From: Streptomyces sp. NBC_00554
GTDB lineage: Bacteria; Actinomycetota; Actinomycetes; Streptomycetales; Streptomycetaceae
Reading direction: 5' to 3'
Length of the DNA: 64,000 nt
Assembly (NCBI RefSeq): GCF_041431135.1
Contig: NZ_CP107799.1
Coordinates: forward strand, 6,324,001-6,388,000
Position numbers and translations under genes: made by a program. Of this stretch, positions 43,671 through 51,823 are shown one piece after another; position 1 is the stretch's first letter; each line of letters starts with the position of its first letter. Below the pieces are notes generated by a model. That model was not told the origin of the DNA. It worked only from the letters and a program-made list of their open reading frames with translations, and searched no databases.

Positions 43671-44123
43671 GTGTTGGAGGCCGGGATGGAGACCACGCAG
43701 AGCGCCGAGTTCCGTACGTCGCTGTCGACCGCGCAGCACCGGCCGTCGCCGGAGTGCAGTGCCCCACCTGAGCCGGTCGCCGACTGCGACCTGGTGACGG
43801 TGCCGACGCGGCAGGGCCTGGAGGCGGTCGACATCCTGCGCCGCGGCTCCGGCGACGCCGTCGGACCCGTACTTCACGACGACGGCTGCGACACCCTCGG
43901 CTTCCTGGTGCCACCCGGCACCGCGGACGCGTGGGACGTGCCGGGAAGCACCTGTACACACACCAACGGCCGCGGCCTCAGCCTGGCCCCCGAGCCCCCG
44001 GTCGAGGGCTCGGACTGGCTGCTGCCGCCCGGCGAGGCCGACCTCGCGACCGACCCGGCGGTGCTGCGGGCGGCCCTCGGCGAGGCGGCGCGGCTCATCG
44101 AGGCCGCGGACAACTGCCGCTGA
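43671..44123 (+). CDS. Small acidic protein of unknown function
   Basis: A 150-residue protein without signal peptide. It contains LVTVPTRQGLEAVDILRRGS, LGFLVPPGTADAWDVPGSTC and WLLPPGEADLATDPAVLRAAL, suggesting a mixed alpha/beta fold. A strong ribosome site (aggaggagg) precedes the GTG at 43671; an ATG at 43686 with ggagg is equally possible. It lies 68 bp before the spermidine synthase-like gene on the same strand. Similar short proteins seem common in Streptomyces, but no function is known to me. Confidence 0.78.
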   Translation: MLEAGMETTQSAEFRTSLSTAQHRPSPECSAPPEPVADCDLVTVPTRQGLEAVDILRRGSGDAVGPVLHDDGCDTLGFLVPPGTADAWDVPGSTCTHTNGRGLSLAPEPPVEGSDWLLPPGEADLATDPAVLRAALGEAARLIEAADNCR

Positions 44124-44191
44124 GCCGTCCGAGGAACCGCCGGTGAATCCGCTGCTGAGCCGACCCGCTCGTACGCCCCGATAATGGCGGG

Positions 44192-45112
44192 ATGGCAAGG
44201 GCGAGGAACAAGCGGTCCGACGACGGGCGTGACGCGGGACGTGACGGCGGGCGTGGTGCACGGCGCGGGCAGGCGGCCGCCGCCGAGGCCGTCGTCGAGG
44301 CGGTCGACGGCGGGCTCGCCGAGCTGATGCCCGACCGGGACCGGGCGCGCGCCTGGACCCTGCTGATCGACGGCGCCCCGCAGTCGCACGTCGACCTGGA
44401 TGATCCCGCGTATCTGAACTTCGAGTACCAGCGCCGCCTGGGCCATGTCATCGACCTCGTCGCCCCGCCGGGCAAACCCGTGCACGCCGTACACCTCGGC
44501 GGCGGCGCCCTCACCCTCGCCCGCTACACCGCCGCGACCCGCCCCCGCTCCACTCAGCAGGTCGTCGAACGCGACGCGACCCTCGTCCAACTGGTCCGCC
44601 GCGAACTGCCGTTGGACCCCGGCGCCCGCATCCGGGTGCGTTCCATGGACGCCCGCGAAGGGCTCGCGAAAGTGCCGGACGGCTGGGCGGACCTGGTGAT
44701 CGCGGACGTGTTCAGCGGGGCACGCACGCCGGCCCACCTCACCTCGGTCGAGTTCCTCACCGACGTCCGCAGGGCCGTCAAACCGGACGGCCTGTACGCC
44801 GCCAACCTCGCCGACGGGCCGCCGCTCGCGCATCTGCGCGGCCAGATCGCCACCGCCGCGGCCGTCTTCCCCGAACTGGCGCTGATCGCCGACCCGACGG
44901 TACTGCGCGGCAAACGCTTCGGGAACGCCGTCCTCGTGGGCTCCGCAAGGCCCCTCCCATTGGCCGAACTGACCCGCCGAGCGGCCTCCGACCCGCACCC
45001 CGGACGAGTCGAACACGGCAAGGAACTCGCCGACTTCACCGGGGGAGCGGCACCGGTCACGGACGCGGTGGCGGTGGCGTCGCCCGCACCGCCACCCTCG
45101 GTGTTCCGCTGA
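44192..45112 (+). CDS. Spermidine synthase-like methyltransferase-fold protein
   Basis: A 306-residue protein with a Rossmann fold of the spermidine synthase family. The nucleotide-binding loop is VHLGGGALTLARY, followed by VERDATLVQLVR and a DARE motif (RVRSMDAREGLAKVPDGWADLVIADVFSGA). The gate-keeping residues for decarboxylated SAM and putrescine are not obviously conserved, so polyamine synthesis is not assured. The first ~28 residues are Arg/Gly-rich and disordered. Likely a fused-type spermidine synthase relative common in actinobacteria. Confidence 0.82.
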   Translation: MARARNKRSDDGRDAGRDGGRGARRGQAAAAEAVVEAVDGGLAELMPDRDRARAWTLLIDGAPQSHVDLDDPAYLNFEYQRRLGHVIDLVAPPGKPVHAVHLGGGALTLARYTAATRPRSTQQVVERDATLVQLVRRELPLDPGARIRVRSMDAREGLAKVPDGWADLVIADVFSGARTPAHLTSVEFLTDVRRAVKPDGLYAANLADGPPLAHLRGQIATAAAVFPELALIADPTVLRGKRFGNAVLVGSARPLPLAELTRRAASDPHPGRVEHGKELADFTGGAAPVTDAVAVASPAPPPSVFR

Positions 45113-45133
45113 GCCGGCGCCCCGAACCAGCGC

Positions 45134-45664
45134 TCAGTACGTCCCGATCTGCACCCGCGGCGCGCTGTCGTGCCACGTGCAGAACACCGACACCCGGTCC
45201 GCGCCCGAGGCGTACTCCACCCGGATCCAGGTCTCCGTCTTCCACACCTGCATCGACCAGCCCGAGGCCGGGGTCGCCGAGACGAGCGTCGCGTACGTCT
45301 TGTCGAGGGCGAAGACCGCCCGCCCGCCTTCGGTGTCGTAGCTCTTGACCTGGCCGGACGAGGCGCCGGACGAACTCGGAGAGGGACTGGCACCGGGAGT
45401 CTTGGAGGGCGTCGAGCTCGGCTCGGGGCTCTCCGATGCCTTGCTCGACGGGCTCTTCGACGGCTTGGCCCGCTCCGTCGAGGAGGCGAGCGGCTTCGAC
45501 TCCTGCGTCGTGGCGTCGCCCGCCGTGATGGGCAGGGCGCGCGGCGGGTCGTAGGCCGTCCCCGCCATCACGGTGTGGACACCCCACCACGACAGCGTGA
45601 CCGCCGCGCCCGTGGCGAGCGACCAAGCGAGTACGTGTACGAGTCCTCTGCGCATCGCGGCCAT
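45134..45664 (-). CDS. Secreted or membrane-anchored Ser/Pro-rich protein
   Basis: A 176-residue protein with an N-terminal signal anchor (VLAWSLATGAAVTLSWWGVH), a low-complexity Ser/Pro/Lys linker (residues ~50-105), and a small C-terminal beta domain (GGRAVFALDKTYATLVSATP ... WIRVEYASGADRVSVFCTWH). It converges on the spermidine synthase-like gene. The start could also be the ATG three codons later. No function recognised. Confidence 0.78.
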   Translation of the reverse strand: MAAMRRGLVHVLAWSLATGAAVTLSWWGVHTVMAGTAYDPPRALPITAGDATTQESKPLASSTERAKPSKSPSSKASESPEPSSTPSKTPGASPSPSSSGASSGQVKSYDTEGGRAVFALDKTYATLVSATPASGWSMQVWKTETWIRVEYASGADRVSVFCTWHDSAPRVQIGTY

Positions 45665-45748
45665 ACTGCCTCACGACCGCCCCACGCGTCCCACGGGTGT
45701 CTCAGGCTTTGCGCACAGCCGGGTTGTTCGGCCGGGTTGCTCAGTCGG

Positions 45749-45792
45749 TTGTCCACAACCACCTCGTACGCACTCGTACCGAGTTATCCACA
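45749..45792. promoter_or_regulatory. Two DnaA boxes upstream of an OmpR-type regulator
   Basis: ttgtccaca (45749-45757, the Streptomyces form) and ttatccaca (45784-45792, the classical form) lie 35 bp apart in the same orientation. The first is inside a perfect inverted repeat ggttgt-cc-acaacc. They are 42-85 bp upstream of the regulator start and may couple its expression to replication. Confidence 0.6.
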
Positions 45793-45833
45793 GGCACCGG
45801 AGCGGCTCGCCCGGATGGCGTACGGTCCTGCCC

Positions 45834-46538
45834 ATGGCAAGTGTGCTCGTGGTCGAGGACGACCAGTTCGTACGCTCAGCCCTCATCCGGCATCTGACCG
45901 ATGCCGCGCACACCGTGCGCAGCGTCGGCACCGCCCTTGAGGCGCTGCGCGAGGTCGCCCATTTCTCCTTCGACGTCGTGATCCTCGACCTCGGTCTGCC
46001 CGATCTGGACGGGGCCGAGGCGCTGAAGATGCTGCGCGGAATCACCGACGTCCCGGTGATCATCGCCACCGCACGCGACGACGAGGCCGAGATCGTCCGC
46101 TTGTTGAACGACGGCGCGGACGACTATCTGACCAAGCCGTTCTCGGTCGAGCACCTGTCGGCGCGGATGGCGGCCGTCCTGCGCCGCGCCCGGGTGCCCG
46201 CGGGGGACGCGCCTCCGTCGACGGTCATCAGGGTCGGCGGGCTCGCCATCGACCCGCTGCGCCGGCAGGCCGAACTGGACGGCGTACGGCTGGATCTCAC
46301 CCGGCGTGAGTTCGACCTGCTCGCTTTCCTGGCCGGGCGGCCCGGTGTCGTCGTGGCACGCAAGGAACTGCTCGCCGAGGTGTGGCAGCAGTCGTACGGG
46401 GACGATCAGACCATTGACGTCCATCTGTCCTGGCTGCGGCGGAAGTTGGGTGAGACGGCGGCGCGGCCGCGTTATCTGCACACCCTGCGGGGTGTCGGTG
46501 TGAAGCTGGAGCCGCCGAGAGCGGAGCCGCCGCTATGA
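45834..46538 (+). CDS. OmpR/PhoB-family response regulator
   Basis: A 234-residue regulator. The receiver domain has VVEDD (residues 6-10), phospho-acceptor Asp in VVILDLGLPD and Lys in DYLTKPF. The C-terminal winged helix contains RREFDLLAFLAGRPGVVVAR, TIDVHLSWLRRKLGE and the final YLHTLRGVGVKLE. No ribosome site is visible before the ATG, so the mRNA may be leaderless. It is followed by its kinase. Upstream DnaA boxes are the main clue to its regulation. Confidence 0.93.
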   Translation: MASVLVVEDDQFVRSALIRHLTDAAHTVRSVGTALEALREVAHFSFDVVILDLGLPDLDGAEALKMLRGITDVPVIIATARDDEAEIVRLLNDGADDYLTKPFSVEHLSARMAAVLRRARVPAGDAPPSTVIRVGGLAIDPLRRQAELDGVRLDLTRREFDLLAFLAGRPGVVVARKELLAEVWQQSYGDDQTIDVHLSWLRRKLGETAARPRYLHTLRGVGVKLEPPRAEPPL

Positions 46539-46566
46539 GGTGGGCACGGGGCGAGGGGTGGGCGCC

Positions 46567-47943
46567 ATGAGGTGGGCGCTGGTCAAGGTGTGTGTGGCGG
46601 TGACCACGATGGTCGTGGTGGCCTTCGCGGTGCCGCTCGGGCTTGTCATCAAGGAGATGGCCAGAGACCGGGCGTTCTCGAACGCCGAGCGGGAGGCCGC
46701 GGCGATCGCGCCCGCGCTCTCCATCACCACCGACCGGGACCAGTTGGAGCGGGTCGTCGCGTCCGCGGGTTCGGACGAGGGCATGGCCGTGCACATACCG
46801 GCCGCCGACGGCGCGGCCGCGGTCGAGATCGGCAAGGAGCGCGCCGCCGACGAGGACATCGCCACGACCCGGAAGCTGGGTCGCGCCTCCACCACGGAGG
46901 TCCCCGGCGGCTCCACCCTGCTCCAGCCCGTCGCGCTGAGCTCCGGCGAGATCGCGGTCGTCGAGGTGTACGTCCCCGAGTCCGAGGTCAGCAACGGCAT
47001 CGGCACGGCCTGGGCGGTGCTCGCCGCGGTCGGCGTCGCGCTCATCATCGGCTCCGTCGCGGTGGCCGACCGGCTGGGCGTACGGATGGTGCAGCCCGCG
47101 CAGCGACTGGTCGAGGGCGCGCACGAGTTGGGGGAGGGCAAGCTGGGGGCCCGGGTGCCCGAGGAGGGGCCGACCGAGCTGCGCCTCGCGGCGGTCGCGT
47201 TCAACTCGATGGCCGATCAGGTCGTACAACTGCTTGCGAACGAGCGGGAGTTGGCGGCCGATCTCTCCCATCGCCTCCGCACACCGCTGACCGTGCTGCG
47301 GCTCAACACGGCCTCGCTCGGCGACGGACCGGCCGCCGAGCAGACCCGGGCGGCCGTCGCGCAGTTGGAGCGTGAGGTCGACACCATCATCCGGACGGCC
47401 CGCGAGGCGAAGCCGCAGACGGCGGCGATAGCCGCCGTCGCCGGGTGCGACGCGTCCGAGGTCGTGCGCGAGCGGATGGACTTCTGGTCGGCGCTCGCGG
47501 AGGACGAGGGGCGCAAGGTGCGGGTTGCGGGTGTGGACCGGCCGGTACGAATACCGGTCGCCCGCGCCGACCTGGTGGCCTCCCTCGACGCGCTGCTCGG
47601 CAATGTCTTCCGGCACACCCCGGAGGGCACCGCCTTCGCGGTCGACGTGCACAACGGCGAGGACGCGGTGATCGTGCTGGTGTCCGACGCGGGTCCCGGG
47701 ATCGTGGACCCGGAGGCGGCGATGGCGCGCGGCCGCGGGTCCGGGAGCGACGGCTCGACGGGGCTCGGCCTGGACATCGTGCGACGGCTCGCGGAGTCGA
47801 CGGGCGGGGATGTGCGGATCGGATCGTCGGTGCTCGGGGGGACGGAGGTGCGGATCTGGATCCAGCTGGACGGGCGGGCGCCCGTTCGGCGGGGGCACCG
47901 GGGGTCCGTACGGCGGCGTCGGCGCGGGGTGGGTGTGGGCTGA
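46567..47943 (+). CDS. Two-component sensor histidine kinase with HAMP domain
   Basis: A 458-residue membrane kinase. It has an N-terminal helix (~6-30), an extracytoplasmic sensor of ~120 residues, a second helix (~156-178), HAMP (RMVQPAQRLVEGAHELGEGK), the H-box ELAADLSHRLRTPLTVLRLN and a HATPase domain (ALLGNVFRHTPEGTAFAV, SDAGPGIVDPE, GSTGLGLDIVRRLAE). The ATG at 46567 has gagggg upstream; an earlier frame start at 46540 is less likely. The last five residues lie in a 96-bp tandem duplication. Pairs with the preceding regulator. Confidence 0.92.
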   Translation: MRWALVKVCVAVTTMVVVAFAVPLGLVIKEMARDRAFSNAEREAAAIAPALSITTDRDQLERVVASAGSDEGMAVHIPAADGAAAVEIGKERAADEDIATTRKLGRASTTEVPGGSTLLQPVALSSGEIAVVEVYVPESEVSNGIGTAWAVLAAVGVALIIGSVAVADRLGVRMVQPAQRLVEGAHELGEGKLGARVPEEGPTELRLAAVAFNSMADQVVQLLANERELAADLSHRLRTPLTVLRLNTASLGDGPAAEQTRAAVAQLEREVDTIIRTAREAKPQTAAIAAVAGCDASEVVRERMDFWSALAEDEGRKVRVAGVDRPVRIPVARADLVASLDALLGNVFRHTPEGTAFAVDVHNGEDAVIVLVSDAGPGIVDPEAAMARGRGSGSDGSTGLGLDIVRRLAESTGGDVRIGSSVLGGTEVRIWIQLDGRAPVRRGHRGSVRRRRRGVGVG

Positions 47944-48113
47944 CGCCCGTCCCGGCCGACCGGGCGGGTCAGTCCGCCTGGGGGTGCGCCTGGACCTCTG
48001 CCTGGGCTTTCGCCTGCGCGGGGTGGGTGTGGGCTGACGCCCGTCCCGGCCGACCGGGCGGGTCAGTCCGCCTGGGGGTGCGCCTGGACCTCTGCCTGGG
48101 CTTCCGCCTGGTC
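47922..48113. repeat. 96-bp tandem duplication joining two convergent gene ends
   Basis: 47922-48017 and 48018-48113 are identical apart from one base (ttt versus ttc near the end). Each copy contains a stop codon for each strand and a GC hairpin (cccgtcccggccgaccgggc). Copy 1 supplies the kinase end; copy 2 supplies the monooxygenase end. The length equals 32 codons. Confidence 0.92.
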
Positions 48114-49256
48114 CTGGAATCCGGCGAACATGTCGAGCAGACCCTGAGGGGCGTCGTCGCGGAAGCAGACGATGAGACTCTCGGCGGACTCTGTCGCGGC
48201 GGACTCGCTGCGCGGGAACATCACCTGCTCGTAGGCGGCGAGCGCGGCCTCGGTGTCGCCGGGGTGTGCCGCGAGGGCGGTGCCCAGTTCGGCTCCGTCG
48301 AGCATGGCGAGGTTGGCGCCCTCGCCGGCGAACGGTGACATCAGGTGGGCGGCGTCGCCGAGCAGGGTGACGCCGCGGACGCGGTCCCAGCGGTGGCCGA
48401 CGGGCAGGGTGTGGATCCGGCGGGGGACCAGCGGGCCGTCGGCGTCGGCGATCAGCGCCCGCAGGCTCCTGTCCCAGTCGGGGAAGTGATCGAGGACGGC
48501 CGCCTTGGCCAGGCCGGTGTCGGTGAAGTCGATACCGTCGAGCCACTCCTCGGGGACCTTGAGCGCGGTGTAGACGTGCAGGCTGCCGTCGGTCTCGCGG
48601 TGGGCGAGGAAACCCTTGTCCGCGCCGAGGGCCATGAGCATGCCGCCGCCGACGACGGCGGCGCTGCCGGGGTGGCGGGTGTCGGCGTCGGGCAGGTCCG
48701 CCTCGACGAAGGACAGGCCGGAGTAGGCGGGAGTGGCGGCGGAGACCAGCGGGCGGATCCGGGACCAGGCTCCGTCGGCGCCGATCAGCAGGTCGGTCGT
48801 GAGGACGGAGCCGTCGGCGAGGGTGACCTCGTGGCGGCCGTCGCCGAGCGGGCGGGCGCCGGTGGCCTTCGTGCCCCAGCGGACGGTGCCCTCGGGGAGC
48901 GAGCCGAGCAGCAGGTCGCGCAGTTGGCCGCGCTCGACCTCGGGACGGCCGCCGTCGCCGTCGTCGTCCTGCTTCATACGGACGACGGCGTGCTTGTCGA
49001 GGATGCGCGTGGCCTCGCCGCCGGGGTGGATGAGGGTGCGGAACTCCTCGTAGAGGCCGGCGGCGTGCAGGGCCGCCTGCCCGGACTCCTCGTGGATGTC
49101 GAGCATGCCGCCCTGGGCGCGGGCTGCCGGGGAGGCGTCGAGGTCGTAGACGGCGGCTTCGATGCCGTTGACGTGCAGGACTCGGGCGAGGGTGAGGCCG
49201 CCGAGCCCGGCGCCGATGACGGTTACGGGGTGGTGAGTGGGCGTGGTGGTGGTCAT
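48063..49256 (-). CDS. FAD-dependent monooxygenase, TetX-like
   Basis: A 397-residue group A flavoprotein monooxygenase. The FAD-binding motif is VIGAGLGGLTLARVL, the DG motif is LIGADGAWSRIRPLVS, and the GD motif is LLGDAAHLMSPFAGEGANLAM. MSPFAGEGAN is typical of the TetX tetracycline-hydroxylase branch. Tetracycline inactivation is possible but not shown; many relatives act on aromatic or polyketide compounds. The C-terminus is a Gln/Ala repeat tail lying in the duplicated DNA. It follows a TetR gene by 18 bp on the same strand, so the two form an operon under the operator palindromes. Confidence 0.9.
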   Translation of the reverse strand: MTTTTPTHHPVTVIGAGLGGLTLARVLHVNGIEAAVYDLDASPAARAQGGMLDIHEESGQAALHAAGLYEEFRTLIHPGGEATRILDKHAVVRMKQDDDGDGGRPEVERGQLRDLLLGSLPEGTVRWGTKATGARPLGDGRHEVTLADGSVLTTDLLIGADGAWSRIRPLVSAATPAYSGLSFVEADLPDADTRHPGSAAVVGGGMLMALGADKGFLAHRETDGSLHVYTALKVPEEWLDGIDFTDTGLAKAAVLDHFPDWDRSLRALIADADGPLVPRRIHTLPVGHRWDRVRGVTLLGDAAHLMSPFAGEGANLAMLDGAELGTALAAHPGDTEAALAAYEQVMFPRSESAATESAESLIVCFRDDAPQGLLDMFAGFQDQAEAQAEVQAHPQAD

Positions 49257-49274
49257 GGTCGTGCTCCTTTGGGT

Positions 49275-49955
49275 CTAGGTGGGCGTGGGGGTGTGCAGGA
49301 TGCCGTTGATCAGCATCTGGAAACCCCAGGTCATACGTGCTTTCGGGGCGCCTGACAGAAGCTCGTCGGCGAGCGAGGCGATGTGCGGGTGGGTGTCGCC
49401 GGAAGCGTTCTGAAGGGCGCGGGCGAGGGCGTCCCAGTCGTCCTGGGCTCCGACGGCCCGGTCCTGGACGGCGTGCTCGGCGGCGGTCGCGGTGGCGACC
49501 TGCAGCAGCAGGTCCACACCCCAGGCCGCCTGTCCGGGCGGCGCGCCGCCCTCGTCCAGCAGAGCCAGCAGCCTCTCGACGAGGTTCAGGTAGTGCTCTC
49601 CGCTGGGGCGGGCCACCAAAGCGGACTGGGCGAGGCCCCGGTGCTCGAACAGCACCTCGGTGTAGGAGGAGAGGACCTTCTCCAGGCGCTCGCGCCAGTC
49701 GCCCTCGTCGGCCGGGGGCGACTCGACGGTTCCCAGGAGCTCGTCCAGGACGGCCGCGTGCAGCTCCGCGGTGTTGCGGACGTACACGTACAGCGAGGCC
49801 GGGCCGGTGTCCAGCTCCTGCGCCAGCCGCCGCATGGTGACCTTCTGCAGGCCCTCGGCGCGCATGATCTCGACAGCGGTGGCGACGATGCCGTCCCGTG
49901 ACAGGGCCGGCTTGGCCGGGCGTTCCCGGCGACTGTGGGGTGTATCGGGTGCCAT
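49275..49955 (-). CDS. TetR-family repressor
   Basis: A 226-residue regulator. The N-terminal helix-turn-helix is VATAVEIMRAEGLQKVTMRRLAQELDTGPASLYVYVRN, and the C-terminal part fits the TetR_C_1 type found in TetR-like repressors of drug-responsive genes. It precedes the TetX-like gene. Three palindromes beginning 13 bp before its ATG indicate autoregulation and control of the monooxygenase by a small-molecule ligand. Confidence 0.92.
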   Translation of the reverse strand: MAPDTPHSRRERPAKPALSRDGIVATAVEIMRAEGLQKVTMRRLAQELDTGPASLYVYVRNTAELHAAVLDELLGTVESPPADEGDWRERLEKVLSSYTEVLFEHRGLAQSALVARPSGEHYLNLVERLLALLDEGGAPPGQAAWGVDLLLQVATATAAEHAVQDRAVGAQDDWDALARALQNASGDTHPHIASLADELLSGAPKARMTWGFQMLINGILHTPTPT

Positions 49956-49967
49956 ACATCCACCATA

Positions 49968-50011
49968 ACGAACATGTTCGTCACGAACAAGTTCCTAGCG
50001 AACATGTTCGT
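49968..50011. promoter_or_regulatory. Three operator palindromes for the TetR repressor
   Basis: acgaacatgttcgt (49968-49981), cgaacaagttcc (49984-49995, imperfect) and cgaacatgttcg (49999-50010) are evenly spaced, 15-16 bp centre to centre. They begin 13 bp upstream of the TetR start. Confidence 0.8.
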
Positions 50012-50038
50012 TGATGTTCCAGTGCTCGGCCCCCAAAT

Positions 50039-50049
50039 TGGTCTCGACC
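50039..50049. promoter_or_regulatory. DasR-type site upstream of GH18 chitinase
   Basis: tggtctcgacc differs from the dre core tggtctagacc at one position. It is 138 bp upstream of the chitinase start, directly after the TetR operators. Confidence 0.65.
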
Positions 50050-50187
50050 TTTAACCGCCCCCGATGTCTCCCTTAAGCGCACCCTAAGATCGCCAACGGC
50101 CGTCCGGATGAAGCGTTTTGCCCGATTCCGGATCGCTAGCGTGCTGCCGCACCCCACCCCCGTGAACCGCGAAGGCAGGCACACGCG

Positions 50188-51663
50188 ATGAGCAGTACGC
50201 ACCGGCGCAGGATCAGTGCCAGGAACAAGGCGATAGGCGGCATCATCTCCGCGGCCCTGGTCGGCGGTGGCGCCGTCCTGCTCTCCGGGACCGCGCAGGC
50301 GGCCGGCGTCGGAGCCGCGTACACCAAGACCAGTGACTGGTCGACCGGCTACACCGCGCAGTACGTCATCACCAACGACAGCGACCAGACGAAGGGGGAC
50401 TGGACGCTGGAGTTCGACCTGCCGTCCGGCGCCACGCTCAGCTCGCTGTGGAACGGCGACTCGACGGTGAGCGGGCAGCACGTCACCGTGCGGCCGCCGT
50501 CCTGGGACAAGGACGGCCTCGCGGCCGGTGAGACCGTCACCGTCGGGTTCGTCGTGAACGGTTCCGCGAACCCGACGGGCTGTCTCATCGACGGTGCCGA
50601 CTGCTCGGTGGACAGCGGCGCGACGCCGGAGCCGAGCGGCCGGCCGACGGAGACGGCGACCCCGACGGCGACCCCGAGTGCCACGGCGACCGCGTCACCC
50701 ACCGCGTCGGCAACGCCCACGCCGACCCCCACCCCCTCCGCCTCCGAGACCTCCGGCAGCGGCACCACCACCAGCGCAGGCTTCGCGCCCTACGTCGACA
50801 CCTCGCTCTACCCCGCCTTCGACCTGCTCGCCGCCGCCACGGCCACCGGCGTGAAGGACTACAACCTCGCCTTCATCACGGACGGCGGCGGTTGCACACC
50901 CAAGTGGGGCGGTGTGACCGACCTCGGCAGTGACGGGGTGGCCTCGCAGATCGGTGCCCTGCGGGCGAAGGGCGGCGACGTCCGCGTCTCCTTCGGCGGG
51001 GCGTCCGGCTCGGAGCTGGCGACCACGTGCTCGTCGGCGGACGCGCTGGCGACGGCGTACGGCAAGGTCGTGGACGCGTACGACCTCACGAAGGTCGACT
51101 TCGACGTGGAGGGCGGTGCGCTGCCCGACACGGCCGCCAACACCCGCCGCGCCCAGGCCGTCGCGAAGCTCCAGCAGCAACACCCGTCGCTGGACGTGTC
51201 GTTCACGCTCCCGGTGATGCCCGAGGGCCTCACCCAGGACGGCGTGAACCTCCTGTCCAACGCCAAGTCGAACGGCGTCTCCATCGACACCGTCAACATC
51301 ATGGCGATGGACTACGGCCCCGCGTACAGCGGTGACATGGGTACATACGCCGAGCAGGCCGCGACCGCGACACAGGCCCAGGTCAAGAGCGTCCTCGGGC
51401 TCTCCGACAGTGCCGCCTGGAAGGCCGTCGCCGTCACCCCGATGATCGGCGTCAACGACGTGACGACGGAGATCTTCAAGGTCGAGGACGCCACCCAGCT
51501 GGTCGCCTTCGCCAAGTCGAAGGGCCTCGGCTGGCTCTCGATGTGGTCCGCCACCCGCGACAAGCAGTGCGCGGGCGGTGCGAAGAACTTCGCCGACGCG
51601 ACGTGCAGCTCGATCGTCCAGGACGCGAACGCGTTCTCGAAGGCCTTCGCCGCCAACAACTAG
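50188..51663 (+). CDS. GH18 chitinase with N-terminal CBM2
   Basis: A 491-residue secreted enzyme. A signal peptide (ending GTAQA) is followed by a CBM2-type binding domain (residues ~40-137), a Pro/Thr/Ser linker (TETATPTATPSATATASPTA), and a GH18 barrel. The catalytic motif is KVDFDVEGG (DxxDxDxE form with Glu as acid). Further motifs are LAFITDGGGCTPKWGG, RVSFGGASGSELA and NIMAMDYGPAYS. It belongs to the bacterial chitinase C/D-like group. The ribosome site is weak (gaaggcaggcacacgcg). The upstream DasR-type site fits chitin/GlcNAc control. Confidence 0.92.
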   Translation: MSSTHRRRISARNKAIGGIISAALVGGGAVLLSGTAQAAGVGAAYTKTSDWSTGYTAQYVITNDSDQTKGDWTLEFDLPSGATLSSLWNGDSTVSGQHVTVRPPSWDKDGLAAGETVTVGFVVNGSANPTGCLIDGADCSVDSGATPEPSGRPTETATPTATPSATATASPTASATPTPTPTPSASETSGSGTTTSAGFAPYVDTSLYPAFDLLAAATATGVKDYNLAFITDGGGCTPKWGGVTDLGSDGVASQIGALRAKGGDVRVSFGGASGSELATTCSSADALATAYGKVVDAYDLTKVDFDVEGGALPDTAANTRRAQAVAKLQQQHPSLDVSFTLPVMPEGLTQDGVNLLSNAKSNGVSIDTVNIMAMDYGPAYSGDMGTYAEQAATATQAQVKSVLGLSDSAAWKAVAVTPMIGVNDVTTEIFKVEDATQLVAFAKSKGLGWLSMWSATRDKQCAGGAKNFADATCSSIVQDANAFSKAFAANN

Positions 51664-51728
51664 CCAATTGGCCTGTCCAGTCAGCCAGTCGGCCAGCCAG
51701 TCAGTCAGCCAATTCGCCAATCAGCCAT
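51664..51728 (+). repeat. Short degenerate repeats after the chitinase gene
   Basis: Overlapping units cagtcagccagtcggccagc, agtcagtcagcc and caattcgccaatcagcc follow the stop codon directly. Slippage-type array; no gene. Confidence 0.7.
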
Positions 51729-51823
51729 CTCCGCACGGGGGCTACGCGCCCCGGCCGGACCTTCCCCCCCACCCGGCCGGGGCGCGCGGCGCGTTCCCGG
51801 GCATCTCGCGGCCCCCTCGCGGC

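Noticed and set aside
46297..49959. A 1220-residue minus-strand open frame across kinase, monooxygenase and TetR genes
   Set aside because: Composition is Arg/His/Pro/Gly-rich with no domain; it runs across several well-supported genes in other frames and arises because GC-rich DNA has few stops.
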